This document shows positions 10,459 through 21,900 of a stretch of 64,000 nucleotides of DNA, one piece after another. A model generated the notes under the pieces. The model was not told the DNA's origin and ran no database searches. It was given only the letters and a program-made list of their open reading frames with translations. Position 1 is the stretch's first letter, and each line of letters starts with the position of its first letter. A program made the translations under genes and the position numbers. The DNA is from Jackrogersella multiformis (Eukaryota > Ascomycota > Sordariomycetes > Xylariales > Hypoxylaceae), in assembly GCA_902806575.1 (NCBI GenBank), contig CADCXD010000001.1, positions 1,612,001 to 1,676,000 on the forward strand. Reading direction: 5' to 3'.

Positions 10459-12819
10459 ATGTCCTTCTCCAACCCTCGAAGGACCCCGGTGACTCGCCCG
10501 GACTCCAGTACCGGCAATGGCTTGAGCCTTAATACGAACCTGACTCTACGGAAGGGTGCAACCTTCCATTCCCCCGTTACTCCTCCGTCTAGCCCACCTA
10601 CTACAACCTTCAAAGTACCTTCGCTACCTCGCCGCTCCCAAACAACTCTCGATGATGTTGTCGATGCTCACGTTCGTCGTGCTGCCCTGAACATAGGGAA
10701 GTTCGAGGTCACTCTTTCGGCTATCAAGGCCGAGCCTCTATCTCCCCCCAGCCCTTTCCTAGACGATAGTCTACCTATCCCTAGAGGCTTCCTGGACCAC
10801 ACTATTGCCGGGGACGCAATGTCAGAAGACCCTTCTTCCGCTGAGACGGAGCGACATGTATTGCGTCCTCGCAATCGTCGCTCGTCTCGTAACCACGAGT
10901 CTGATAGCGGACTGGGCACTTCCATCGCCTCTACGAACCAGAGGAGGAAAGAGACCAAACCTTCCGGAGGTAGTGTTTCAGCTATCACGCGGTCCGTCAC
11001 CGCTTCCAGACCTCATAATGGCCAACGTCTTAGTGACCGCGCTAAGAACCGTATTCATGAGCATATCCTGAAACCGCTATTGAATGACCGTTCACTCAAG
11101 GAGTTCCGGCCCATTGTCCTTGACTGTCCCAGAAGGATCCAGGAGGACGAAATTGTTTGTCTTAGGGACCTCGAGAAGACCCTGATCTTTATGGCACCGG
11201 TGAGTCAACTAATGAAAGACCCTGGCGTTTGTGGAGTTACTTATCGTGGATTGTGGTTGAAGGAGAACGCAAAAACGGTCGAATTATATCGTGACTTCTG
11301 CCTCAATTCAATTCGATGTATCCAAGCCACCGTCGAATATCTCAGCGACCGAGAACAAACTCGACCTCACGACCGACCATACAACAGCGGTTACTTCATT
11401 GACCTTGTGGAACAAATCCGCCAACACGCACAGCAGATGCAGGAGGCTCGCAAAAGGCAAGCCGACGGCGAAGAGCTAGATGAGATGGACGTTGACCCGT
11501 ATGATCCCCAACATCACCCTTATAGCTACACACCCGCTAACTTCACACACAGAACTGACGAGGTCAAACTCGTGGGTGGCCTTACTACCAACGGACGACC
11601 GGCCGAACTAGTCCGAGTGAAGAAGAACGGCAAGGCAATCTCCATGGCCACCGGTGAACCCGTCGACTATCTCGAGGAAGAAGAGGCCAAAGGTCCAATC
11701 CGGTTTAAGCGTTCAATGAGTGAACAGGCAGAGGACGAGGAAGAAATCATGCGATCTATGGCTCGCCGAAAGAAGAATGCCTCCCCAGAGGAGCTCGCTC
11801 CTAAGAAATGCAACCACCCGGGTTGCAGTAAAGAGTTCAAGCGACCATGTGATTTGACAAAACACGAGAAAACTCATTCTCGTCCTTGGAAGTGTCCCAT
11901 CTCCACCTGTAAATATAATGACTATGGGTGGCCTACCGAGAAAGAGATGGACCGACATGTCAATGACAAGCATTCAGATGCTCCCCCAATGTATGAGTGT
12001 CATTTCAAACCATGCCCATACAAGTCGAAACGTGAATCCAACTGCAAACAGCATATGGAGAAAGCTCACGGTTGGACATACGTTCGGACCAAGACCAACG
12101 GCCAGAAAAAATCAAGCAAGGCTGGTAGTTCTGTCCATCCCACGCCTTTGATCAAAAATTTGCCCACTCCTAGCAGTGAGCAGACTGATCCTATCATGAC
12201 GCCGTCTGATGATTCTCCCATTGGACGCTACAACGACCATGATTTCCCCTCGTACCCCTCGGATCAGGAATTCAACGCCGGCTTGTTCGACCATCACTCC
12301 GTTGACGGAGATCTTCAGCTTGATTACTCCCCAGTCGATAACAGCACGCCTTCTAGTGACTCTGATCAATTCCATAACTACGAGGATCTCAGTCTCGAGT
12401 TTACCGGTCAATTTGAGGATATCTATGGTGCTCATGTACAATTGCCAACGCCAACGCACTCGATCTACAATAAGGATATCAAGAGTATAGAGGTCTTTGA
12501 GAACTTTGCATACCAGCAGTTCCCCATTTCACACCTCTCAGCTACGGGCCAAGGCGGGAATGTCATGTTAACGCCACCAACCATGGTGGATGAGGGCTTT
12601 GAGGACTTCCAGCCTACCTATTCAAATCAGTTTGGTCAAGATTTCCCTCTCTTCCCGTCAGATCCGATGGATAAGTCGAACGTATTTGGGACCAACCTTT
12701 TTGGGACTATTCCGCCCAGTCTCGCTGCTGGCTACACCCAACCATCATCTCAAGATTTCAACATGGACTATAATCCACATATGGATTGGGCACCGTCGGA
12801 ATACTCGGGCCTTCCCTAA
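10459..12819 (+). CDS. C2H2 zinc-finger transcription factor, 786 aa
   Basis: Single-exon gene for a probable nuclear DNA-binding regulator. The cysteine/histidine cluster starts at Cys451. The first finger is CNHPGCSKEFKRPCDLTKHEKTH. Two atypical fingers follow (CPISTCKYNDYGWPTEKEMDRHVNDKH; CHFKPCPYKSKRESNCKQHMEKAH), ending near residue 545 with GWTYVRTK. Residues 190-310 form a conserved-looking helical region (NRIHEHILKPLLNDRSLKEF; GVTYRGLWLKENAKTVELYRDFC). The N-terminal 180 residues are Ser/Pro/Thr-rich, and the C-terminal 230 are acidic and Ser/Pro/Gln-rich, resembling an activation domain. I recognise the finger arrangement as a filamentous-ascomycete type but cannot name the regulator or its targets. 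Confidence 0.9.
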   Translation: MSFSNPRRTPVTRPDSSTGNGLSLNTNLTLRKGATFHSPVTPPSSPPTTTFKVPSLPRRSQTTLDDVVDAHVRRAALNIGKFEVTLSAIKAEPLSPPSPFLDDSLPIPRGFLDHTIAGDAMSEDPSSAETERHVLRPRNRRSSRNHESDSGLGTSIASTNQRRKETKPSGGSVSAITRSVTASRPHNGQRLSDRAKNRIHEHILKPLLNDRSLKEFRPIVLDCPRRIQEDEIVCLRDLEKTLIFMAPVSQLMKDPGVCGVTYRGLWLKENAKTVELYRDFCLNSIRCIQATVEYLSDREQTRPHDRPYNSGYFIDLVEQIRQHAQQMQEARKRQADGEELDEMDVDPYDPQHHPYSYTPANFTHRTDEVKLVGGLTTNGRPAELVRVKKNGKAISMATGEPVDYLEEEEAKGPIRFKRSMSEQAEDEEEIMRSMARRKKNASPEELAPKKCNHPGCSKEFKRPCDLTKHEKTHSRPWKCPISTCKYNDYGWPTEKEMDRHVNDKHSDAPPMYECHFKPCPYKSKRESNCKQHMEKAHGWTYVRTKTNGQKKSSKAGSSVHPTPLIKNLPTPSSEQTDPIMTPSDDSPIGRYNDHDFPSYPSDQEFNAGLFDHHSVDGDLQLDYSPVDNSTPSSDSDQFHNYEDLSLEFTGQFEDIYGAHVQLPTPTHSIYNKDIKSIEVFENFAYQQFPISHLSATGQGGNVMLTPPTMVDEGFEDFQPTYSNQFGQDFPLFPSDPMDKSNVFGTNLFGTIPPSLAAGYTQPSSQDFNMDYNPHMDWAPSEYSGLP

Positions 12820-13421
12820 TTGGCCATGAGTGACTAGTAACAGCTCTTAGACCTGCTGTTGGAAGGAAGACAATGTAGATGGCCAGTATGCTACGTATGC
12901 TTTCTTATCATGCATGGTTTTGAGCCGGTTTTCATGATGTTACGATGATGACAAGCCGTTGATTTGATACGGAGCGGACTTGGGGGAAAAGAATCAATCC
13001 CAGACTGCTTTCTGAAGATTACGGTACGGAATATTTAGGACTAGATGGACGATGTTCTGCTTGCTCCTATGCTGAGGTTCATGTCACTTTGCTTCAGCTT
13101 ATTAGCTCTATTGGGGAACGCCTATGAAACATTCATAAAGTTATGGTGAGAAGTGTACTTGAAAAACAGCTATTTGGGAATTGTGCTATTTTAGTCTTGG
13201 AAGCAAGGAGTCAAGCATGTATCTCTGGTAATGAATAAGAAAAAAAATCTCAGACAAGTTAGCAGAACTTAACTATAACTAAAAATATTGCTTGGTCTCC
13301 TGTTGGTGAGAACGTCAAATATGGGAAGAGTTCGTCAACTTAGGTATTTGCGAGTTGCATAACCAGTGCACCTCGAAGAGCACACACATTGGGCTTGTGG
13401 AGTCATAGAGCTTAACGCAGT

Positions 13422-13448
13422 GGCAGAGGCAGAGGCAGAGGCAGAGGG
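13422..13448. repeat. GGCAGA hexamer microsatellite
   Basis: About four tandem GGCAGA units. Confidence 0.85.
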
Positions 13449-13789
13449 GTGGTTGGCAGAAGGACCCGCTTTTCGGTTCAAATCAATCGATAATGGATCC
13501 ATGTCAATTTTTCATTTGGCAGAGCTTTTCCTTCCCCATCGCTTTTCATCTCTTCATTCTAACTTTTGCATTCACCCAACACCGGAGGATTACGAGATGC
13601 CCGCCAACATAGCTACACACCTATAACGGTACGTATAGCTATATCACATTCCTCATCTCAGCAGGAGGTATGTTTCCGAATATTCCTTTCCCTTCCCTCT
13701 TTCTATTTCCGAGCTCCCGCACCCGGGTCCGCTGCTATGATGACCCCGACACCGCAAGTGTCGAACCTACCTCTCTAACATAGGAAGAG

Positions 13790-13985
13790 CCGTATGAGAC
13801 CGTCCCCGGGGGGGCGGCGGGCTTCTTCAAGGCCCGCCGCCTCCTCTGCGGCCGACCCGGCGCTGGCCCTCGCGCGAGCTCGCGGGCCGTATGGGCGCCG
13901 CGTGTGCATCGTCATGTGCCGCCGCGGTTTCGCTCGGTGTCCGCGGGCGAGCGCGCGGGCTCGCTGGCGAGGTGGGGATGCGTAG
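13790..13985 (+). other. GC-rich block with hairpins, function unknown
   Basis: About 200 bp far richer in G+C than its surroundings. Contains an 11-bp stem with one G-T pair (13814-13824 with 13830-13840), a perfect 12-bp palindrome CGCGAGCTCGCG (13873-13884) and further GCGAGC/GCTCGC inverted pairs near 13945-13965. Could be a structured transcript, a CpG-island-like promoter or a remnant of unknown origin. Confidence 0.45.
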
Positions 13986-14463
13986 TGCTTAGATTATATT
14001 GGTTTCTGATTGCCGTTTGGAGACCTGGGTGCCTGCTCGGCTTTTGACGTGGAAGTGTTTTGGGAGGCTGGTTGCTGACTTCGTCTCTAGGGCTCTCTTG
14101 CTATATGTCCTTTGGTAGGGCGGCGGGTGGACATGTATGCATGTAGATGGATGGATGGGTGGGAATTCGGGTTGGCATTAGGCCTCTTGACTTGCGTTCT
14201 TGGGGATTAGGTCACGTATGATGTTGACATTGGACGGATTTTATGTAGCTCAGGTAGATTAGATAATCATGATGGATATTAGTCTAGACCAACATCTAGT
14301 TGCGAACCTCTAACTCCCCCATCCTCTGTGGCGGCAGTGACCTCCTTTTTTATGCAGCCGAGAAATAGGACTCCCATTATATTATTTTTATCGCCCTGAA
14401 CTGCACCGCCCCTGGACATGCAACAATGGAATTTCAACTCCTGCGGGTTAGACGTGCTCTTTG

Positions 14464-15836
14464 TCAAGCCTTTGTGTCCTTGAGCTTGGGTGCGTTCGCT
14501 ATATTGTCTAGAGAATCCACGACCATGAAACTGCGAGCCGGGTTTAGCTCAGAACTCGTCACCACGGTATCTAGAAACGTGGGAGAGAAAAAAACTCAAA
14601 TTTATCAACTCACTTGTACCATAATATCGTAGGGGCGATAGTGCCTAAATGCCATAGGCTATGTGCATCCAGACCTCCCCATATCGGCGGGAAGTCTAGC
14701 AGCTCAAGGCTCATGACCATCATAAGCCAGGCGACGGCGACACCGGGCCAGATAGCCCACGCCCGGTGGCTCTCGGTCCACTTTTTCCAGCTAAAGTAGC
14801 TCCAGAGCACGTTCATCATCAGGCCCACCGTCACGTTGGCCGCCATGTTGTACGTGTAGTTCCAGCGCCACAGCTTCAGGTACGCGACGTGCGCGACGTA
14901 CAGCGTACAGCAGAGCACGGTCCAGAGCCTCAACACGCTCCGGCGCCGCGGCGTGGGCCTGTCGAGCCGGAAGACGCGGACGGCGGCGTAGTACAGGCCG
15001 TACAGGACGCTGGCGCCGGCGCCGAAGTAGTCGAGCTGCTCGGTGCAGGGGAAGTCGCGGGTGTGAAAGATGGCGCTGCAGACCCAGGTGGCGATGCCGA
15101 ACCAGGAGAACAGCTCGTAGTACCTGCGCAGGGGGTAGGAGGCGGGGATGGACTGGCGCAGCTTGGCCAGACCGTTCTGGTGCGCGACGAGGTTGCCGAG
15201 GCTGAAGAGCACCGAGAAGGGCTCCTGCATGCCGAGCACGCGCACGAACGGCCACTTCCCGTGGAACTGCGTCACGGGCTGGCCTGAGGCTAGCCGCCGC
15301 TCCGTGACGATGTGCTGGCACGTGTAGTCGCACTCCTGCGGGCAGGTCCAGAGGAGCAGGCGGCGGTGGAGGGCTAGATGAGGCTGTGCGTTAGCTTTGG
15401 GGGTCGTCGCGTGGCTTGTGGATTGTAGACTGTGGATTGTAAAGGGTAGGAGGGGAGAGGAATATAAGGGGGGTGTTCGAATCGGAACGTACGGATGGGA
15501 GTTGGGTCGTTATTCGGATCGCAGTTCTCGCGAGCGCAAATCTGTTACCATCCACGGTGTCCAAGTTAGTTCAGTCTCTTCTTTTCTCTCCCTTCTCTTT
15601 AGGTAATTCGCAACACAGGATGGCAGACACATGTCTTAGCTTGTTCCGGGCAGTCCTATAAATTGCGACACACCACCAAGACACATACACAGACACGCAC
15701 ACGCACACACGCGAAGACGAACCTGAACGCATTTTTGAAACTCAGGCAGCCGGTCGCCGATGGAAGCCTCGGCCGTCCTCCATAGCAAACAGACGCTGAC
15801 GACGACGAGTGTCAGTAACGATGATGGGCGCAGCAT
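14464..15836 (-). CDS. PER1: PER1/PGAP3-family GPI-anchor lipid-remodelling protein, 329 aa
   Basis: ER/Golgi multi-pass protein needed for removal of the sn-2 acyl chain during GPI-anchor lipid remodelling. Exons are 15836-15723 (signal peptide, 38 codons), 15541-15493 (49 nt: CARENCDPNNDPTPI), 15373-14614, and 14530-14464. Joined, the luminal start reads GDRLPEFQKCV, CARENC, LHRRLLLWTCPQECDYTCQH, QFHGKWPF, all Per1 hallmarks. About seven membrane helices follow, with HTRDFPCTEQLDYFGAGASV and LDAHSLWHLGTIAPT containing the conserved His/Asp residues of the family. The last exon gives DNIANAPKLK, matching the usual cytosolic tail. Exon 3 is unusually GC-rich at third positions. Confidence 0.92.
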
Positions 15837-16866
15837 CTCTTTGCAGTCTGCATCGGCGAAGCTGGTTTAGTAGAAGTAGGGGCGAGAAGAGCTAGAAACT
15901 CTTCCCCAGGAGCAAAAAAAAACCTGGAGAGAGAAATCTGTCCAGGTAACTAGGACCGCCAACGGTCCTTCTGATTGGGCCTTATCGGTGGATGCGAAGC
16001 CAATTTGGCGCGGGTTTTTAGGGGTTACCTTGTGGGGTTTTCGTATAGGTACCATTACGGCATAGATTGCTAACGAGAGAAAGATCGTCATAGCGCGACT
16101 GCGTAGAAGCTTATCACGCCAAGAATAGCAATTGACGTACCTATTGTACCGGTACCCCGGATTCTTGGCCTAGCCCGAGGTCCGGTGCGCGTGTTGTACC
16201 GGTAACTTCCCTGCTAGATGGCAAGTTGGTGCGAGAGCTACTCTTATGAAACATCGCTCCTTCGTGTCTTGTCAATTCGTTATTCCATATAATTAACTAC
16301 CTAGGTACCTACCTAACGTAGTAGTTATTTTAAACATCTCTAATCCTCTTCTCTGCTGGTTTCAATGAGCATTTCACTGGGTTACTACCTTCAAGGTCGA
16401 AACATGATCGGTTAATTGACAATCAAGAGAATGTCAATTAGTCAAACGAGAACGAAATTACCCTCGCCACCTCTTGTTAAGCAAGCCAGGTGTCCTTAAT
16501 CAATCGACAGACATTATGCACCAATGGCATAGTCCTTCAACGCCTGTACCTCATTATGAGGTATTCGACGCTGTGGCCTGATGTGAATCTCTAGCATGAG
16601 AAGCGGCTACGAAGAAGATTTCCCTAATGTGTGCCGATGGTCACAGTAAAACGATGGCGCATATTAAGCCTAGCAAGACTTATGAACCGCAATGACAGTA
16701 TTATTGGGGCATCTGAAATTACCCGGAAGACTTGCCTCCGCGGGCGATTATAATACCGTCCAATACATTGTATAGCCTCCATGTGTCTATATACATTACG
16801 CCGTGTTCTCCTGGATTGTCTCTCGATCATGGCCTCTCTCCCTCAAGTCAAATTTAGACTCCAATT
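15837..16866. other. Intergenic between PER1 and the GH5 gene (divergent)
   Basis: Shared upstream region of two divergent genes. Holds TACCTAGGTA at 16298 and repeated GTACCGGTA near 16140-16205. No gene seen. Confidence 0.6.
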
Positions 16867-18303
16867 ATGATGAAGTTGTCTTTGCTTCTTCTGTGTGCCG
16901 CCGGTGCGTTTGCTTCCCCTCTCCGTCGAGGTGCTGCAAAGCTATCGCTCGTCACACGTAACGGGACCAGCTTGTTAGTAGACGGGAAGGCCTGGAAAGC
17001 GGTTGGGCCAAACGTCTACTGGCTAGGCCTTGACGAGAACGTGACGCCACCAGCAGGAGAGCCATTCTACGCTCCCACGAAAGCTAGTTACCCTACCAAG
17101 GAGCGCATCACCGAGGTGATGTCGACAGTTCAAGCCTTAGGAGGGACCATGATCCGTGGGCATACATTGGGTATCAGTGTTGGGAACCCTCTAAGTGTTT
17201 GGCCCGAACCGGGAAAAGTCAATGAGAAGGCCTTCGAACCAATTGATTGGGCTGTCTACCAGGCGGGTGTTTACGGTATCCGATTGTTAATACCCTTGGT
17301 GGACAACTATGTTAGCTCATATATCATGAGAAAGTCCGAACGACTATGAACTCACGCATCGATAGGATTATTACCACGGAGGGAAATACAATTTCCTTCG
17401 TTGGGGAGGATTCGATCTCAACCAAAGGAGGGACGAGAAGAATCCTCTAGTCCAGCAATTTTACACTAATGCTACTATTGTTGCCACCTTTAAGGATTAT
17501 ATCAAAACGATAGTAACCCATAGGAACCAGTATACCAATCTCACCTTCGCCGAGGACCCTACAATCTTCGCATACGAGACGGGAAATGAGCTCCTAGGTC
17601 CTGTTTGGGGCGATATGAATTCGCCAGCTGACTGGGTCCAAGACGTTGCAAAATACGTAAAGAGTCTCGCGCCTCAGAAGCTAATAGGTATGTTTGGTAG
17701 TCCGCTATTTCCTCGCCCCGAATTTTCATATGCCCCTTTCATCCATATACCTGTTCGTCTATCTGACGTATACGTAGTTGACGGGACATATGGCATCAAC
17801 AAAACCCACTTAGGTATCGAAGAAGTGGACATTTTCTCTGACCACATGTATCCTGTCGACGCAACCAAGCTCCAAGATGATATCAAACTTGTCGAAGCTG
17901 CAGGCAGACCCTTCTTCGCAGGTGAGTACGATTGGGTGGGTGGGGACACCGCCAATCTACAGTCGATGTTCAAGATCATTGAAGAAAACCCCGCTGTTGC
18001 TGGTGACACCTTTTGGAGCCAATTTGGACATAATGCTCCAGACTGTAGTGTAAGTGATTATAAAATACTAGGCCCAGGTTCATAACATGACAAAGTTTCT
18101 AATGACAATTACAGACGTACGTAGACCATAGCGATGGTCTCGCCTTACAGTACGGCAACCCGAAGAATACGGCAAATCAAAACAGCCGTATTCAACTCAT
18201 CAGGAAGCACTTCGTTGCTATGAGCCAGGGCAAGGATATTGCGCCGGACGAGGCTCTACCCGCTGTACCGTGCCCAGCTCCAACGTCACCATCAGTTCGT
18301 TAG
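16867..18303 (+). CDS. Secreted GH5-family glycoside hydrolase, endo-beta-mannanase-like, 408 aa
   Basis: Secreted enzyme likely to cleave beta-1,4-mannan in plant hemicellulose. Exons are 16867-17310, 17366-17687, 17778-18049 and 18115-18303; introns of 55, 90 and 65 nt. Signal peptide MMKLSLLLLCAAGAFASP. Conserved landmarks in order: GPNVYWLGLDENV, GGTMIRGHTLG, LLIPLVDNYDYYHGG (across intron 1), AYETGNEL (acid/base Glu223), DHMYP, and FAGEYDW (nucleophile Glu305). The C-terminus is short, with no carbohydrate-binding module or GPI signal. All joins are in frame and both catalytic Glu are present, so the gene looks intact despite bordering the RIP-damaged island. The GTTAGC donor of intron 1 is weak. 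Mannan specificity is inferred from family resemblance; other GH5 activities are possible. Confidence 0.88.
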
Positions 18304-18558
18304 AACTGCGAGACGTCCATTATGTAACACTGGCTCTCGATTGACGTTGCAGCATTTTAATTAGATAATTGTGGATCGAACAAACCCGACTCAGGCGTCA
18401 AAATTGATTTTAAGCGAAACTATTGTGTATGTCATGAGTGTATGGTAAAAATCTATCATCTGATATATAGGTATCGTGGAGTATGTTAGGGTACAAAAAT
18501 GATAGTGTCTGGGTTTGTTGCCTATCTCCTCATACTGAAAACGAGCAATGGAGGTAGT
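18304..18558. other. Intergenic between the GH5 gene and the PKS relic (convergent)
   Basis: 3' flank of the GH5 gene. Nothing recognised. Confidence 0.6.
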
Positions 18559-18607
18559 TTAAATCAACTCCTGCGACTTCACCCAATCGACCAGATCCTG
18601 GACGTAA
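18559..18607 (-). pseudogene. Severed C-terminal tail of the NR-PKS relic
   Basis: On the minus strand the sequence reads QDLVDWVKSQELI then TAA. This is the typical end of an NR-PKS acyl carrier protein without a thioesterase. It is cut at CGTAA (18603-18607), the target duplication shared with the other end of the inserted element, so it continues the ACP fragment at 25479-25670, 6.9 kb away. Confidence 0.75.
18603..18607. repeat. Target-site duplication, left copy (CGTAA)
   Basis: CGTAA immediately before the element's TGTGACAAGG terminus. The same five bases follow the right end at 25479-25483. Both copies are preceded by A, so a 6-bp duplication ACGTAA is formally possible. Confidence 0.85.
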
Positions 18608-18921
18608 TGTGACAAGGGCAAATAGGGCTTGGAACTATAATTTAATTTCGAATTATAATTCTCTATAATCTTAAGGTCCTTGCCTTTTATCTCTTCTTGC
18701 GAAACGAGGCGTAATAACCTATATATATATAATTTGAATATTTTTTTAAGCGTTATTAACGCCTTCTTATTCCTGTTAATTTATTTTTATATATATTAAT
18801 TAAATCTTTTAATTAATTTTATTTAATAATTTTATTTTATAAGTTTTAATATATCTCGTATTAATTAATATATATATATATATTAATTATATTTTATTTT
18901 ATAAAGTTTATTTATATAATA
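18608..18921. repeat. Left LTR, 314 bp
   Basis: Aligns end to end with 25165-25478. The first about 115 bp keep most C and G bases (GCAAATAGGGCTTGGAAC). From about 18725 inward almost every C/G differing from the right copy is T/A. The last 21 bp (18901-18921) match 25458-25478 with only C-to-T and G-to-A differences. Confidence 0.92.
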
Positions 18922-21900
18922 TTAATTTTTTTTTTCTTAATATTTAATTTTAAGTATTTTAAAGGACTATAAAATTATAAGGTTTATCGGCGTGTTATTT
19001 ATGAAATAGCTTAATTATTGCTTTTACTTCGTTATTAAATATATGCTTATAAAGTTCTTAAATTTAATATCTTTTAACCGGTTAACTTTTTTATTTAACG
19101 AGATATTTTATTTTACTTTAATTTTTAATAAAGTTTATAACTTGTTTTATTTAATAATTTTTAAGTTTTATCGAGGTTATTTTATATAAAACTTAATTAA
19201 AGTTAAGAAGTTTTTAATTATTAATGCGATAAAGTTTAATAAATGAAATATAAAATAAGTTATATATTTTTTAACTTTTAAGTAAAGTGAGTTTTATTGT
19301 TATAAGAAAAATTACTTATTAAATTTTGAAAAGTTTTAAAAGTTTTTTATTTAATTTTTTAATAAAGCGTTTTATTTTAATATTTTTTATATTAAGTATT
19401 ATAAGTTATTTTTTTTAAAAAGTTAATATATCCTTTTATTATTTATTTTTTTATTTTTTTATTCGTTAACGGCTTTATTTTAAGTGTTTTTATGTTTTTT
19501 AATGTATTTATATTATTTAATATATATATAATTTACTTTTTAAATTACGTAAAATATCCGTAAAAAAGTTATAAACGGTTTAAATAATAATTATAATTAA
19601 TGTAAAAAGATATAAATTATATTAATAATAAAGTAATATTATTATAAGTAAATTTAATTATTATAAGGAAGTTTTTTTAGTTATTTATTTTATAATTAAT
19701 AAAGGCCTTAAGGTAAACTTTTAAGATTTAGTTAAAGCGTTTTATTTAGCCGTCGGTTTACGAATAAAACGTAATATTTATACGAGATTTAATTTTTATT
19801 ATTTTAAAAAAGTTTTTTTAAATGTAAAAAATAAACTTAAAATCTTTATTAAAAATGATGTTTAATAATACGCCATATAATCTTTAATATTATTTAATAA
19901 AGATTTTAATTAAATTATTAAATTTTTTTTTTTTTACCTTAAAAAGGATAAAGTAAGTTATTTTTAAAAATGGATTTATTATTACTTAAATAAAGTTATA
20001 ATTATTCGATAAAAAAAAGTTTATAATAAAGTTTATTATTATTATTAATTAAGGTTTATAATGTAATTTCATCGGTTAAAAATATTTATATAAAACGTAA
20101 CGAGGGATTTTATTTTATTAATATTTTAAATAGCTTTATACGTAATTTCGGATAATATTTTTAATGTTTAATTATTAAAAGTTTTAAGTAATTAATTTTA
20201 AAGTTTTATTTATTTTTATATATCCGGTAATAAGGATATCGTATTTAAAGGAAATAATTTCTTTTTAAAGTTTTATAAGTATTTAAAACTTATTTTTTCG
20301 ATATAAGAAATCGTTTTAAAAGATAACGTTTTTAAAAGGGTTTATAATTTACGTAATATATTTTAAGTTATTAATAATTGTTTTTTTTAATTTTTTTATA
20401 AAGTCGAAAGCTTAATTAAAGGTGGTAAAGTTATATAATCTTTTTAATATAACGAGGATAATTATTAAAAAGGTAAATAAAGTTTTTTAAAAATATAAAA
20501 AATATTTATTTTATAAAACTAATTTTATAAGTTAATTTTTAGCTTTTTTTTTAAAAAATCGATATTACGGTAATTTAAAAAAAATATCGGCTTTATCATT
20601 TTATTTTTTTAATCGGTAATTAATAATAAATTAATATAATAATAATTCTTATACCTATTAAGCTTAATATTAATTTAGGATTTTAACCGTTATAAAATAA
20701 GTTAAATTTTAATAATTAAAGTAAATTTTAATTCGATATTTAATACTTTTTAAGTATTAATATTATTTTTCGAAAAAGTTTATTATAATTAATAATTCTT
20801 TGTTATAAATTTTATAATTTATTTTTATTAGCGTAAATTTACGGGAATAATAAGCCATTAATTTAAATTTACCTTATTTATTTTTTTAAAAAAGAACGAC
20901 GTTAATAACATAATTCGATATATCGGCTTTAATATAAATTTATTTTAAAAGATTAAAATATATTATAATAAAAGCTTAAATAAACCGGGATTTAAGTTTT
21001 TTAAAGGATTTATTTATTTCCTCGGTCTATTTTTAATCTTTTTTATCTCCTTTATTTACGTTAATAATCGGTTTTATTATTTCCGAGAATTTTTTTATAA
21101 ATTATCGATAGAAGTTTACGAAATCGATAAATTATTAAAATTCCTTAAAGGATTTAAGTGTTTCTTAATTATTAATATAATTAATTTTATTTTAAGTTAT
21201 TAAAATGTCATTTATTTCGATAATATATCTTAAAAAGTTTATTTTTTACATTTTTTAAAAATACTTCCGTGGATTAACCGTTAAGTGATATTTTATAAAT
21301 TTTTTTAAGACTTTTTTAATAATTTTATCGTATTCTTTTATTATATTTATATAAATAAAGAGATTATTTAAGTATATTAAGAGGTTTAAATCGATAAAAT
21401 TTTAGAAAATATTATTTATTATTAATTAAAAGGTCGTAAAAGCGTTAATTAATTTAAATAATATTATTAAGTATTTAAAAAAGTTATATTTATAATAAAA
21501 TATTATTTTTTATTTATTTTTTTCTTTAATTTTAATTAAGTGAAATCTTAACTTAAAGTCGATTTTTATAAACCACTTTACGGTTTTAAAATAAACTTAT
21601 AGTTTTAATATTAACGGTATAAAATAACGAATAAAAATAATAATATTATTTAAGCTTTAATAATTAATTATTAACTTAAAAAAGTTTTAAAAATTAAGTT
21701 TATTAATAAACATTATAAGTGTTATATAAAACGAGATTAATTTTTAAATTCGGTTATTATTAATTATTTTATTTAATTATAATTTAAGTATATTAAGTTC
21801 CTTTTTATTTATAACGTAAAGGGGTTTTTAAAGAGGTATTTTTCCTTTTTAAAGATCGATAAAATAATCTTAAGGTTAATAATTTAAAAAGCGTTACTTT

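Larger units (their letters stand above)
12820..14463. other. Intergenic between C2H2 factor and PER1
   Basis: 3' flank of the factor, then a GGCAGA microsatellite and a GC-rich structured block (listed separately). No supported protein; short frames at 13366-13985 have biased composition. Confidence 0.55.

Noticed and set aside
13366..13985. Three overlapping short frames as small genes
   Set aside because: Built on a GGCAGA microsatellite and a GC-rich block; biased composition.
14766..15333. Long alternative frames on both strands overlapping PER1 exon 3
   Set aside because: Shadows of a GC-biased exon; Arg/Ala/His-rich composition and no motifs.
16867..18303. GH5 gene as a frameshifted pseudogene
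   Set aside because: The apparent breaks coincide with GT...AG introns; joining them restores every expected motif in frame.
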